64,000 nt of DNA from Yoonia sp. G8-12 (GCF_038443675.1 NZ_CP151762.1:124001-188000), one strand, 5' to 3'; numbered from the stretch's first letter, positions 7,710-18,796 are shown. The notes: a model not told the origin generated them from the sequence alone. Made by a program: numbers and translations.

Positions 7710-8396
7710 GTGTCGTGTATGGGCTTGCTTCGTGTGCACAAAGGATTGGCCGGGCAGGGGCTGCGCGCTGCGCCCATGGCCCATACCTTGTCGGAGGCCT
7801 TTCCAAGCCATCCCGCAGACGCCAGCACTGTGGGCTTTGTCTTGTCGCGCCTGCCGCGTGGCATGGCACCGATCCTGTGGGTGCAGGATCGTTTGTCCCG
7901 CAAAGAGGCCGGGCGTCCCGCGCTGGCGGCAATGCGTGCGGATCGTCCTGTGATCATGGTGGATTTGTCGCGCGCCGCCGATGTACTTTGGGCGATGGAA
8001 GACGGGTTGCGGTGTCGCAGTTTGGGTGCCGTGATTGGCGAGATTTGGGGCGATCCGCCCAGTCTGGATTTCACCGCGACCAAGCGCTTGGCCTTAAGGG
8101 CAGAGGCAGCCGATGTCTCATGCTGGCTGATCCGCAGGGCGGCCAGTCCCGATCTGAGTGCCGCGCGCGAACGCTGGCGGATTGCCAGCCTGTCATCCGC
8201 CCCGCACCCCCACGATCCACAAGCCCCCGGTGCGCCACGCTGGTCTCTCGATCTTTTTCGCGCGCGCCATACCAAGCCAGGTCAATGGGTGGCTACCTAT
8301 GACCGGGCGGCGGATCGTGTCCATCTCGCTACCCCAGCTCGCGATCGAGCGGTGGATGCGCGTGATGGAACGGCAAGGGGACGCGCCACCGGATGA
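7710..8396 (+). CDS. imuA: ImuA, SOS mutagenesis cassette protein (RecA/SulA-like)
   Basis: The 228-residue product corresponds to ImuA, the RecA-like but ATPase-deficient partner of ImuB and DnaE2 in the damage-induced translesion mutasome. Recognisable segments are GLRAAPMAHTLSEAFPSH, the strand RPVIMVDLSRAADVLWAMEDGLRC and GAVIGEIWGDPPSLDFTATKRL. The start is a GTG at 7710, with an ATG three codons on at 7719 as alternative. The gene lies directly behind a LexA box. Its 3' end overlaps the imuB start by about 98 bp, an unusually long overlap. Confidence 0.85.
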   Translation: MSCMGLLRVHKGLAGQGLRAAPMAHTLSEAFPSHPADASTVGFVLSRLPRGMAPILWVQDRLSRKEAGRPALAAMRADRPVIMVDLSRAADVLWAMEDGLRCRSLGAVIGEIWGDPPSLDFTATKRLALRAEAADVSCWLIRRAASPDLSAARERWRIASLSSAPHPHDPQAPGAPRWSLDLFRARHTKPGQWVATYDRAADRVHLATPARDRAVDARDGTARGRATG

Positions 8397-9830
8397 TATT
8401 CCCGTGGTGCTGGCCCGCGAGGGGCAGCATGGGCCGGTTATTCACGCCGCCAACCGTACCGCACGACTTGAGGGGATTACACCCGGGTCGCGGGTGGTTG
8501 ATATGCGCGCGATCTGTCCCGAACTGCAGGTCGCATACGCTGATGAGGCGGGCGATCACGCGGCCCTTGACCGGCTGGTCCTTTGGGCGCGCCGCTGGTG
8601 CCCGTGGACGGTACGTGATGGCAATGATGGCCTGATTTTAGACACCACTGGGGCCGATCATCTTTGGGGCGGTGAGACGGCGATGCTGATTGAGATGGAA
8701 ACCCAACTTTCCTTGCTGGGTCTGACCGCGCGGCTGGCGGTGGCGCCCAGTTGGGGGGCGGCTTGGGCTCTTGCGCGTTTTGGGCCGGTACGCGCGATCT
8801 GTGGGCCGGATGAGGTTTATTTCAAACTGGGTGCCTTGCCGGTGGCCGGTTTGCGTCTGGACGCGCCGACGTTACTTTTGTTGCGCCGCTTGGGATTGAA
8901 GACCATCGGGGCGGTGATGGATGTCCCCCGCCTGTCGCTGACCCGCCGCTTTGTGAAGGCGGGGTTGCAGGCCAATCCGCTGATGCGGCTGGATCAGGTG
9001 ATGGGCAAGCTGGCCGAACCTGTCTCAAGCATCGATACCAAGCCGGTCATCCGTGCGCAGGCCCGTTTGGCCGAGCCAATCTTTGATCCCACCCCCATCT
9101 GCCGGACCTGTGCGAAGACCTGTGTGATCAGCTCAGGCATGCTGGATTGGGCTGTCGCCGCCTGCACCTGACGGTTTACAAGACCGATGGTGATGTGAGC
9201 CATGTGGATGTCGCGACCTCTGCGCCGACACGCGATCCTGCCCATTTACATGGCCTGTTTCGCGATAAGATTGAAAGGATCAACCCCGGTTTCGGGTTTG
9301 ATCTGATCACGCTTGCGGCAGGTGCTGTCGAGGAGATGCAGGACCGCCAGACCCGTTTGGATGGCGCATCTGATGATGATTTGCACCTGACGCAATTGAT
9401 TGACCGGCTCAGCGCGAAGTTCGGGCCGCGTGCCGTCACCCGCCCTGTTTTGCGCCAAAGCCATCTGCCCGAACGGGCCGAGGCGCAGGTTGCCGCGCTG
9501 GCGGATATCCCTAACGCGGGTGTGGTTTTGACCAAAGAACGCCCCTTGCGCTTGCTCGATCATCCTGAAGAGGTGCGCGTGCTTTATGCGGTGCCGGAAG
9601 GCCCGCCCGCACAGTTTGTCTGGCGCAGGCAAACCCACCGCGTGGCCCGCTATGCGGGGCCGGAACGGATCGCGCCTGAGTGGTGGAAGGACCGCCCGGG
9701 TACGCGTCTGCGCGATTATTTCAAGGTCGAGGATCAGACTGGGCGGCGGTTGTGGCTTTACCGCGAAGGCCTGCATGAGGACGGGCGCGGCGGCGATCCG
9801 CGCTGGTTTGTGCATGGGATGTTTGCGTGA
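8299..9830 (+). pseudogene. imuB: ImuB, Y-family polymerase-like protein, one-base frameshift
   Basis: ImuB is a catalytically inactive Y-family polymerase homologue that recruits DnaE2 to the beta clamp. From the ATG at 8299 (MTGRRIVSISLPQLAIERW) the family sequence runs to FDPTP near 9090 in one frame and resumes as HLPDLCEDLCDQLRHAGLGCRR in the -1 frame through to 9830. The change falls on a run of five C at 9092-9096 where six would keep the frame and give a normal 510-residue protein. Either the gene is inactivated by a single deletion or the run was under-called. The same kind of lesion recurs in dnaE2. Confidence 0.88.
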
Positions 9831-12800
9831 TGCCTGAAAACGACCACCAGCACCCCCGCCGCACGTTAGAGGGTGATGATTTCCCGACAAACCCCCGCGC
9901 GCCCTTTGTCGAACTGGGGCTGACCACCTGCTTTTCTTTCCTGCGGGGTGCCTCTGATGCAGTTGATCTGGCTGCGACCGCTTGGTCGCTGGGCTATGAT
10001 GCTTTGGGCTGTGCCGACTTGAACACCATGGCCGGTGTCGTGCGCCTACATACTGAGGCGACCAAAGCCAATATTCGCCCCGTTATCGGCTGCCGCGTGC
10101 AGCTGGTCAGCGGCGAAACCTTCCTCGCCTATCCCAAAGACCGCGCCGCTTACGGGCGGCTGTGTACGCTGCTGTCCAAGGGTAAAATGCATGGCGTGGA
10201 TGGCGCGTGGCAGGATAAAGGTGCTTGCGATATCACGCTGGATGACTTGGCCAGACATAGCGCAGGGGTACAACTGATCGCGCTGCCGGGCGAACATCTG
10301 GACCATTTCAGTGCCGGTTTGCGGCGGCTGGTCCGCGCGCTGCCGACGCTCAAATATATTGCGGCCAGCTATCTTTATCGCGGCGATGATCGCGCGCGGA
10401 TCAACCAGCTTGATACGCTTGCGCGCGCAAACGGGCTCTCCATTCTGGCCACCAATGACGTGCATTATCACGCACCCGACCGGCGGCCCCTGCAGGATGT
10501 GATGACCTGTATCTTGCATAAAACCACGATCCACAAAGCGGGGTTTCTGCTTGATGCCAATGCCGAACGGCACCTGAAATCACCCGCGCAAATGGCGCGG
10601 CTTTTTGCCGAATGGCCCCATGCGATCACAGAGACGCGCAAGGTGGCGGATGCCTGTCAGTTCAACCTCACCGAACTCGCCTATGAGTACCCGCGTGAGA
10701 CAGTGCCGGAAGGTTATACCGCGCAGCAATACCTCGAAGAGCTGACTTGGAAGGGGGCAGCGCAGCGCTATTCTGGCGATGTACCAGATGAGATCAAAGC
10801 GACGCTCCGTAAGGAGCTTGCACTGATCAAAAAGCTCGAAATCGCCCAGTATTTCCTAACCATCGAACAGATCTTCGATTTCGCACGCCACCAGACCAAG
10901 CCGGAAATTCTGTGTCAGGGCAGGGGATCTGCGGCCAATTCCGCCGTCTGTTACGTGCTGGGGATCACGGCCGTTGATCCCAATAAAAACGATCTGCTGT
11001 TCGAGCGGTTTATCAGCGAGGAACGCCGCGAACCTCCTGATATCGACGTCGATTTCGAACATGAGCGCCGCGAAGAAGTGATCCAGCATATCTATCAAAA
11101 ATACGGACGCCACCGCGCGGCCCTGTGTGCCACCGTGATCCACTATCGCCCGCGCATGGCTGTGCGCGAGGTGGGCAAAGTTATGGGCCTGTCCGAGGAT
11201 ATCACCACCGCTTTGGCCAAAACCATCTGGGGGTCATGGGGCCGCGAGGTCGGCGCGCGCGAGGCGGCAGAGGCAGGCATCGACCTGCGCGATCCGCTGA
11301 TGGCGCGTACCATCAAACTGGCCGATCAGATGATCGGGATGCCGCGCCATCTGGGCCAGCATGTGGGCGGGTTTATCCTGACCGAAAAGCCGCTGACCGA
11401 AACGGTGCCCATAGGCAACGGCGCGATGCCCGAGCGCAGTTTCATCGAATGGGACAAGGACGATATTGACGAGCTGCGCATCCTCAAGGTCGATGTGCTC
11501 GCGCTTGGGATGCTGACCTGTATCCGCAAGGCGTTTGATCTGATTGATGCGCATTACGGCAAGCGCTTCACCCTTGCCACTGTCCCGCAGGAGGATCCAG
11601 AGGTTTACGATATGCTCTGCCGTGGCGACAGCCTTGGCACCTTTCAGGTCGAAAGCCGCGCCCAGATGAACATGCTGCCGCGCCTGAAACCGCGTGAATT
11701 TTATGACCTTGTTATTCAGGTCGCCATCGTGCGGCCCGGTCCGATCCAAGGCGATATGGTCCACCCTTACCTGCGCAGGCGCAGCGGCAAGGAACCCACC
11801 GAATACCCATCGCCGGGACCGGGGCATGATCCTGATGAGCTGCGCAAAGTGCTGGGGCGCACCCTTGGTGTGCCGATCTTTCAGGAACAGGCGATGAAAA
11901 TCGCCATGGTCGCGGCTGAATTTTCCACCAAAGAGGCCAATGAACTGCGCAAGGCGATGGCGACGTTCCGGTCGCGTGGCACCATCGGCGCGCTTGAGGA
12001 CAAGATGGTCAGCCGCATGATCAAACGTGGCTATGATCCCGAATTCGCCGCACGTTGCTTCAACCAGATCAAAGGCTTTGGCGATTATGGTTTCCCCGAA
12101 AGCCACGCTGCAAGCTTTGCGCATCTGGTTTATATCTCGTGCTGGCTCAAATGCCATTATCCCGATGTGTTTTGTGCCGCCTTGCTGAATTCCCAGCCCA
12201 TGGGCTTTTACGCCCCCGCCCAGATCGTGCGCGACGCGCGCGAACATCAGGTGATCGTGCGTGCGCCGGATGTGAATTATTCCGATTGGGACAACACGCT
12301 TGAACCTGTCAGCCCACATGTATTTGCCGTGCGGCTGGGCCTGCGCCAGATCGACGGGATGCGGCAGGATATGGGCCAGCGGGTGATGGCGGCGCGCACG
12401 ACGCCATTTACGGATTTAGCCGACCTCAAAGACCGCGCGCGGCTGGATGCAGGTACGATGCGCAAACTGGCGGCGGCCGATGCGGTCCGGTCGATGACAC
12501 TGGACCGACGGCAGGCGCTATGGGATGCGCGCGCCTTGCGCGATGCACCCGACCTGCCGCTTTTTGCCGACAAACGCGACGAGGGCGAGGAACAGCGCTT
12601 TGATCTGCCCCAGATGCCTGTGTGCGAACACGTGGTCGCGGACTACCAGACGACGCGGCTCTCGCTCAAAGCGCACCCGATGTCTTTTTGCGCCGCAGCA
12701 TGGATAAACAGGGCTATACGCCCACGCGTGCGTTGCACGACATGCGCAATGGCCGGCAAATCAAACTGGCCGGTATCGTGCTGATCCGGCAACGCCCGGG

Positions 12801-13134
12801 TAGCGCCAAAGGGGTTTGTTTCATCACGCTTGAGGATGAAATCGGCGTCGCCAATCTGGTGGTCTGGCCCAAAGTGATGGAGGCCTTTCGCAAGGTCATC
12901 ATGCGCGCCCGCGTCATTGATGTGCGCGGCACGGTTCAGCGCGATGCCGATGTCATTCACGTGGTGGCCCACCACCTGACGGACCGCAGCGATGCGCTGG
13001 AACGGCTGTCGCATGATCGGATGGAGGCGCCTTTGGCCCGTGCCGACGAGGTCAAGAAAGCCATCCCCCACGACCCACGGGGCGGACACCCGCGCGATGT
13101 GCGGGTCATCCCCAAGTCGCGGGATTTTCATTAG
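9830..13134 (+). pseudogene. dnaE2: DnaE2, error-prone DNA polymerase III alpha-like, one-base frameshift
   Basis: DnaE2 is the C-family polymerase of the ImuA-ImuB-DnaE2 mutasome. A PHP domain (GLTTCFSFLRGAS... CADLNTMAGVVRL), the polymerase core (LCQGRGSAANSAVCY, PPDIDVDFEHERREEV) and a C-terminal OB domain are present. Homology runs to KAHPMSF near 12684 and continues as LRRSMDKQGYTPTRAL in the -1 frame to 13134. The T run at 12685-12689 has five bases where six restore a 1,101-residue protein. The ATG at 9830 overlaps the imuB stop; a GTG at 9827 also exists. Whether the break is real or an under-called homopolymer cannot be decided here. Confidence 0.92.
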
Positions 13135-13236
13135 ACCCACCCGCACGCAAACGAAGGCTGGAAAACGGATCATGGGTCTGCAAAGCTTGGCGTGACACGT
13201 CACGCATCACCTGTATCCAACAGCGCCGAGGTTCAC

Positions 13237-14010
13237 ATGACATCACATCCCATGACCTTCAAAAAGAAACTGGCCGACCCCAGCCGGAAACTCACCGCGC
13301 ATATCTGCACCATTCCATCCGCGACCGTCCCGCAAGCAATGGCCGCTGCAGGAAGCGATGCTGTGATCATCGACCTTGAACATGGCGCTGTGGATTACGC
13401 TTCCGCCCATGCCATGATCGCGGCCACGGCAGGCACATCCTGCGCGCCACTTGTCCGCGTCACCCAGAATGATCCAGCACAGGTCAAACGCGTTCTTGAT
13501 CTGGGTGCAGAGGGGATCGTCTTTCCCATGATCCGCACCGCGGCCGACGCCGAAAAAGCCGTCGCCTCCCTGCGCTACCCGCCCCACGGCAACCGTGGAT
13601 TTGGGCCCTTCCTTGCGCATTCCAGATGGGGGACGTCACTGCTCGATTATCGTGAGGCCGTTGATGGCGACCTTGTTTGCTGCCTGCTGGTTGAAACGCG
13701 CGACGCGATCGAGAACATCGAAGAGATTTGCGCCGTGCCGGGTATTGATATCATCGTCCCGGCCCAGTTTGACCTGTCCACCGATCTGGGGATTTCTGGC
13801 CAGTTTGATCACCCTGATTTTCAAGCAGCCATTGCCAAAGTCGAAAATGCCGCGAATGCGGCGTCCATCCCCCTTGGGAATGTGGGCTTGTCAAAACCAC
13901 AGGCTGACGCCCTTTTCGCCAAAGGCTACCGGTTGATTGCAGGGTTCGATATCTTGTGGGTCAAAGCGATGGCCGCAGAAACCCAATCATGGACACAAGG
14001 TGCCGACTAA
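13237..14010 (+). CDS. HpcH/HpaI aldolase/citrate lyase family protein
   Basis: The 257-residue product has the class II pyruvate-aldolase landmarks: IIDLEHGAVDY, VRVTQNDPAQVKRVLDLGAEGIVFPM, RYPPHGNRGFGP, LLVETRDAIENIEEI (metal-binding Glu) and FDLSTDLG (metal-binding Asp). Such enzymes cleave or condense 2-keto-3-deoxy acids with aldehydes. The ATG at 13237 is preceded by GAGG; an upstream ATG at 13192 would add an unrelated tail. It stands just before the LysR gene and a second, different HpcH/HpaI gene lies at the end of the following operon, so both may serve one pathway. Confidence 0.85.
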   Translation: MTSHPMTFKKKLADPSRKLTAHICTIPSATVPQAMAAAGSDAVIIDLEHGAVDYASAHAMIAATAGTSCAPLVRVTQNDPAQVKRVLDLGAEGIVFPMIRTAADAEKAVASLRYPPHGNRGFGPFLAHSRWGTSLLDYREAVDGDLVCCLLVETRDAIENIEEICAVPGIDIIVPAQFDLSTDLGISGQFDHPDFQAAIAKVENAANAASIPLGNVGLSKPQADALFAKGYRLIAGFDILWVKAMAAETQSWTQGAD

Positions 14011-14062
14011 TGCGGGTGATCCCCGCAAGTTCCGGTGATCTTGATCCAACAGAAAGAACCGC

Positions 14063-14953
14063 ATGCGGCTGAACCTCAAACAACTCGAAGCCTTCGTGTG
14101 GGTCGCTGATTTGCAAAGCTTTCGGCGCGCCGCCGAACGGCTGAACACCACCCAGCCCAATATTTCCGCGCGTATCGCGGGGCTGGAAGAGGCTCTGGGC
14201 ACCACGCTAATGACGCGCGATGCGGGGTCGGTGCGCCTGACCGGCAAAGGCCAAGAGCTTTTAACCCATGCGCGCCGTGTGCTGAATGCCACCGATGCGC
14301 TGATCATGGCGGCCGATCAAAAGGCGCTGATCGAAGGTACCCTGCGCCTCGGCGTGACCGAGATGATCCTGCATACGTGGCTGCGCAGCTATCTGCGCCG
14401 CCTCAAAGAGGTCTATCCACGGTTGACCGTTGAACTGACAGTCGATTTTTCCGTCAATCTTGAAAAAGGGCTGGCCGAGCGGCGGCTTGATCTGGCCTTG
14501 CAGAATGAACCCTTCAGCCGTCTTGCGACAGGTCAGCATGAAATCGGGCGTTCGCCGCTGATCTGGGTTGCCTCCCCCGCGCTGGGCCTGCCACGCGTGC
14601 TGACGACCGAAATGCTCGCCGCGCATCCGATCCTGACCCATGCCCGCGATACGCGGCTTTATGAGGAAACTGCCGCACATTTCGCAGCGCGGCGCGATCT
14701 GGCACCAAGGCTGGTTCCCAGCAGCACCCTTGCGGCCTGCCAGACCATGGCGGTGGACGGGATGGGGGTCACGGCACTGCCTGCGGCGATGGTGAGCGAT
14801 GATATCAAGGCCGGACATCTGGCTGAATTCACCTATGAATGGGTGCCCGAACCACTGCATTTCTTTGCGCGCTACGATGCGGATCGTGCGCCGGGCATTG
14901 TGGCAGATGCGGCGTCCATTGCCGTCAAGATCGGCAAATCATATGATAAATAA
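14063..14953 (+). CDS. LysR-family transcriptional regulator
   Basis: A winged helix-turn-helix at the N terminus (LKQLEAFVWVADLQSFRRAAERLNTTQPNISARIAGLEE) is followed by a substrate-binding LysR domain; 296 residues is the usual length. It is transcribed in the same direction as the hydantoinase operon that begins 85 bp downstream. The intervening AT-rich stretch (14953-15000) is a plausible binding region, and the regulator is the likely sensor for the operon's substrate. The effector is unknown. Confidence 0.9.
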   Translation: MRLNLKQLEAFVWVADLQSFRRAAERLNTTQPNISARIAGLEEALGTTLMTRDAGSVRLTGKGQELLTHARRVLNATDALIMAADQKALIEGTLRLGVTEMILHTWLRSYLRRLKEVYPRLTVELTVDFSVNLEKGLAERRLDLALQNEPFSRLATGQHEIGRSPLIWVASPALGLPRVLTTEMLAAHPILTHARDTRLYEETAAHFAARRDLAPRLVPSSTLAACQTMAVDGMGVTALPAAMVSDDIKAGHLAEFTYEWVPEPLHFFARYDADRAPGIVADAASIAVKIGKSYDK

Positions 14954-15038
14954 TACTGATCCAATATATCATTTGAATTAATTGGAACTGATTAAGCGCC
15001 TGTTCTAACGTGATCATCACAACAGCAGGGTGGGCAGA

Positions 15039-17114
15039 ATGCAAAATCATATCCGCATGGGCGTTGATATTGGCGGAACCTTCACGGACGTGGTTCTTGA
15101 GGTGGGTGAGGCGCAGTTTTCCACCAAGGTCCTGACCACCTACGCCGCCCCTGAAAACGCGATTATCGATGGGATGCATCAGGTCTGTGCCAAGGCGGGG
15201 ATCACCCCGTCGCAGATTAACCAGATCATCCACGGCACAACCCTCGCCACCAATGCGTTGATCGAACGGCGTGGTGCGAAGACTGCACTTATCACGACCG
15301 AAGGATTTCGTGATGTTATTGAGATGCGCACCGAAAGCCGGTTCGAGCAGTATGACCTGAACCTGCAACTTCCCGAACCGCTCTTGCCGCGCCAGCATCG
15401 GTTCACCTTGAAAGAGCGCATTGATGCACGCGGTGATGTGCTGATCCCGCTTGAACGGGAACATATCGAGGCGCTGGCCGATGAGATGGCCTCTTACGGT
15501 TTTGAAAGCGTCGCCATCGGACTGATCCACGCGTACCTCAACGACAGCCATGAGCGGATGATCCGCGACGTCTTTGCCGAAAAACTCCCCGATGTGATGA
15601 TCTCGCTGTCCTCCGAGGTGTCGCCGCAGATGCGCGAGTATGAACGCTTCAACACCACGGTCGCCAACGCCTATATCAAACCGCTGATGAAGTCCTATTT
15701 GGGCCGTCTGAAGGGCCGTTTGGCGGATGAAGGTGCGGGATGCCCGATCTTTCTGATGCACTCGGGCGGTGGCATTATCAGTCTTGAAAGTGCGGCAGAG
15801 TTTCCCGTGCGTCTGGTCGAATCCGGCCCTGCGGGCGGGGCCGTTTTCGCCGCCAATATCGCAGCGCGCTATGGCCTGAACAAAGTACTGTCATTTGATA
15901 TGGGCGGCACCACAGCCAAGATTTGCCTGATCAAAAACCAAACCCCCAAAACAGCCCGTGTGTTCGAGGTTGCCCGCACGTATCGCTTCAAAAAAGGGTC
16001 CGGCATGCCAATTTCGATCCCCGTCATCGACATGGTCGAGATCGGGGCAGGCGGCGGCAGTCTCGCGCATGTGGACGCCATGCGCCAGATCCGTGTCGGT
16101 CCTGAAAGTGCTGGCTCCGAGCCGGGACCTGCCTGTTACGGGCGCGGCGGTGCACGCCCTGCGGTGACGGATGCGGACCTGACATTGGGCAAGCTGGATC
16201 CTGATAATTTTGCTGGCGGTTCGATCAAGCTTGATGCCGCTGCTGCGGCACAGGCGTTGGGCACATTGGGCGCGCCGCTTGATATGGATGCGCGAATGGC
16301 TGCCTTCGGTCTGGCCGAAGTCGTGGATGAAAACATGGCCAATGCTGCGCGTGTGCACGCGGTGGAGAATGGCGAAGATCTTGCCGATTACACCATGATC
16401 GCCTTTGGGGGCGCGGCTCCGCTGCATGCGGGGCGGCTTTGTGAAAAGCTGGGTGTCGATCGCCTGCTTGTGCCGACAGGGGCCGGTGTCGGCTCTGCCA
16501 TCGGGTTTTTGCGCGCGCCTTTCAGTTTTGAGGCGACGCGCAGTGTCTATATGAAGCTGTCAGATTTTGCGCCTGAAACGGTAAGAGCCCTGCTTGGTGA
16601 AATGGAGGTTGAAGCGACGGGTTTCGTCCGGACCTGCGACGCTAATGCGCCTATCAAAGCCGAATACAAAGTCTATATGCGCTACACCGGCCAAGGCTGG
16701 GAAATCCCGATTGCGTTGACGGCGGCACAGGCCGCCAACCCAGACGCTGCAACTTTCCAAGCACTGTTTGAAGCGGATTACACCACGCTTTTTGGACGTA
16801 CCGTGGCGGGCATGGACATTGAAATCACTGTCTGGGCCGTCAATGCAACCACCGAGGTGGCGGCCGTTGAGACGGTTGGTGCAACGCCCAATGGCAAAGC
16901 CGCAGACAACACCGATAGTCGCGCGCTTTTTGACCCCATCAAAGGCGCCCCGGCTGCCGCCGTTATCGTCCGACGCGCCAACCTGAATAGCGGTGATTGG
17001 GTCGCGGGTCCCGCCTTGATCACCGAGGATGAAACAACAATTGTCGTCCCTGCCAGTCGCACCGCGATTGCGCGCCCCGACGGAACCATCGACATCACGG
17101 AGAAACGGACATGA
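15039..17114 (+). CDS. hyuA: Hydantoinase/oxoprolinase subunit A (HyuA-like)
   Basis: This 691-residue protein has the hydantoinase A domain order: an N-terminal actin-like ATPase start (MGVDIGGTFTDVVLEVG), IIHGTTLATNALIERRGAKTALITTEGFRDV, then the second phosphate loop SFDMGGTTAKICLI and IGAGGGSLAHVD. The family performs ATP-dependent ring opening of hydantoins, 5-oxoproline or carboxylation of ketones. I chose the ATG at 15039 because AGGG at 15027-15030 precedes it; a GTG at 15030 is possible. It overlaps hyuB by 4 bp. The reaction here is not determined by the sequence alone. Confidence 0.92.
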   Translation: MQNHIRMGVDIGGTFTDVVLEVGEAQFSTKVLTTYAAPENAIIDGMHQVCAKAGITPSQINQIIHGTTLATNALIERRGAKTALITTEGFRDVIEMRTESRFEQYDLNLQLPEPLLPRQHRFTLKERIDARGDVLIPLEREHIEALADEMASYGFESVAIGLIHAYLNDSHERMIRDVFAEKLPDVMISLSSEVSPQMREYERFNTTVANAYIKPLMKSYLGRLKGRLADEGAGCPIFLMHSGGGIISLESAAEFPVRLVESGPAGGAVFAANIAARYGLNKVLSFDMGGTTAKICLIKNQTPKTARVFEVARTYRFKKGSGMPISIPVIDMVEIGAGGGSLAHVDAMRQIRVGPESAGSEPGPACYGRGGARPAVTDADLTLGKLDPDNFAGGSIKLDAAAAAQALGTLGAPLDMDARMAAFGLAEVVDENMANAARVHAVENGEDLADYTMIAFGGAAPLHAGRLCEKLGVDRLLVPTGAGVGSAIGFLRAPFSFEATRSVYMKLSDFAPETVRALLGEMEVEATGFVRTCDANAPIKAEYKVYMRYTGQGWEIPIALTAAQAANPDAATFQALFEADYTTLFGRTVAGMDIEITVWAVNATTEVAAVETVGATPNGKAADNTDSRALFDPIKGAPAAAVIVRRANLNSGDWVAGPALITEDETTIVVPASRTAIARPDGTIDITEKRT

Positions 17115-18796
17115 GCAACGTCGCCTTTCAGGTCATGTGGAACCGCTTGATTTCTGTTGTGGAGGAACAGGCGCAGGCGCTGGTCCGGACCGCCTTTTCG
17201 ACCTCGGTACGCGAAGCGGGCGATCTGTCTGCAGGGGTCTACAATGCCCAAGGCCTGATGCTGGCCCAAGCGGTCACTGGCACCCCCGGCCACGTCAATG
17301 CGATGGCCGATGCGGTCGCCCATTTCATCCACCGGATTGGTCGCGAAAATATCCAGGAGGGCGACGTCTATATCACCAACGATCCTTGGGAAGGCACCGG
17401 CCACCTGCATGATATCACCGTTGTCACGCCGTCGTTTCAGGGCGGTCACCATGTTGGCTTTTTTGCCTGCACCGCCCACGTCGTTGATATTGGCGGGCGC
17501 GGGTTCGGGGCGGATGCCAATAGCGTTTACGAAGAGGGCATCTATATCCCGATCATGAAATTCGCGGATCGTGGCACGGTGGATGAAACCCTGATCCGTA
17601 TGCTGCGCGGCAATGTGCGTGAACCTGATCAGTTGATCGGGGATATTTATGCGCTCGCCACCTGTAACGAGATCGGGCATCGGCGGCTGGTCGAGATGAT
17701 GGATGAATTCGGCCTGAGCGATATTGAAGGGATCGGAGATTTCATCCTTGAAAACTCGCGCCGTGCGACTTTGGAACGTATTGCTGCACTGCCGCGCGAA
17801 ACCGCGACAGGGGCTATGCGGATTGACGGGTTCGATCGGCCGATTGATCTGAAGGTCAGGCTCGAGATCGTAGAGGATCATATTTCATGTGATTTCACTG
17901 GCACCTCCGGCCTTGATAAGAAAGGCATCAACGTGCCTATGGTCTATACCAAGGCCTACGCCTGTTACGCGCTGAAATGCGCGGTTGCGCCCGAGATTCC
18001 GAACAATGCCGCCTCTCTCGCCCCCTTCCAAGTGACTGCCCCTGTCGATAGTATCGTCAACGCGGTCCATCCTGCGCCGGTGGCGTTGCGCCATATCATC
18101 GGCCATATGATCCCCGATACGGTCTATGACGCGCTGGATAAAATCCTGCCTGCAACCGTGCCCGCCGAAGGGGCCGGGTGTTTGTGCAATTTCCAAGTCT
18201 CACTGCGGCCGTCCCCCGGCCACCAAGGGCGCAGGTCCGAGGTGCTGACTTTCAACTCAGGCGGCGCAGGCGCGCGGCCGACGGTGGACGGATTGAACGC
18301 GACGGCCTTTCCCTCAGGCGTGATGACCATGCCGATCGAGGCGACAGAGCATACCGGTCCGGTCATCATCTGGCGCAAGGAATTGCGCCCTGACAGCGGC
18401 GGCGCTGGGCAGTACCGTGGCGGTTTGGGACAATATATGGAGGTCGGTGCCACGACAGGGCACGAATTTGATTTTTCGGCCATGTTCGACCGCGTTCATC
18501 ACCCTGCGCGCGGCCGCCAAGGCGGGCAGAATGGTGCGGCGACCACTATCGCGCAGGATGATGGCAGTGTGATGCAAGGTAAGGGCAAACAGTTCGTCCC
18601 CGAAGGCAGGCGTGTCATGTTGGCCCTTCCCGGTGGGGCAGGCTATGGCCCGGCATCCGCACGCGACCCTGCACTTGTGAAACGCGATCTTGCGCGCGGT
18701 TACATTTCTGCCAAAGCTGCCCGTGACGATTACGGGCTGAGCGCAGAGGCGGTGGACGCAATCCTTGCGGCGGTATCGAGAGGGGAAACCGAATGA
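17111..18796 (+). CDS. hyuB: Hydantoinase/oxoprolinase subunit B (HyuB-like)
   Basis: The 561-residue product is the partner of the preceding subunit, with the typical motifs FSTSVREAGDLSAGVYN, GTPGHVNAMADAV, ITNDPWEGTGHLHDITV and a C-terminal GGAGQYRGGLGQ. It begins with an ATG overlapping the hyuA stop and overlaps the following oxidase gene by 4 bp, so A, B and the oxidase are translationally coupled. HyuB proteins carry the hydrolytic metal site of the complex. Confidence 0.92.
   Translation: MSNVAFQVMWNRLISVVEEQAQALVRTAFSTSVREAGDLSAGVYNAQGLMLAQAVTGTPGHVNAMADAVAHFIHRIGRENIQEGDVYITNDPWEGTGHLHDITVVTPSFQGGHHVGFFACTAHVVDIGGRGFGADANSVYEEGIYIPIMKFADRGTVDETLIRMLRGNVREPDQLIGDIYALATCNEIGHRRLVEMMDEFGLSDIEGIGDFILENSRRATLERIAALPRETATGAMRIDGFDRPIDLKVRLEIVEDHISCDFTGTSGLDKKGINVPMVYTKAYACYALKCAVAPEIPNNAASLAPFQVTAPVDSIVNAVHPAPVALRHIIGHMIPDTVYDALDKILPATVPAEGAGCLCNFQVSLRPSPGHQGRRSEVLTFNSGGAGARPTVDGLNATAFPSGVMTMPIEATEHTGPVIIWRKELRPDSGGAGQYRGGLGQYMEVGATTGHEFDFSAMFDRVHHPARGRQGGQNGAATTIAQDDGSVMQGKGKQFVPEGRRVMLALPGGAGYGPASARDPALVKRDLARGYISAKAARDDYGLSAEAVDAILAAVSRGETE

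Noticed and set aside
7438..7953. 171-codon plus-strand frame across the tRNA-Ser
   Set aside because: It runs through the tRNA gene and the LexA box and into imuA; clearly an artefact.
11234..12319. 361-codon minus-strand open frame inside dnaE2
   Set aside because: Antisense to clear DnaE2 polymerase motifs; no homology seen.
16778..17881. 367-codon minus-strand frame across hyuA and hyuB
   Set aside because: It crosses the hyuA/hyuB junction in antisense and contains no recognisable motif.
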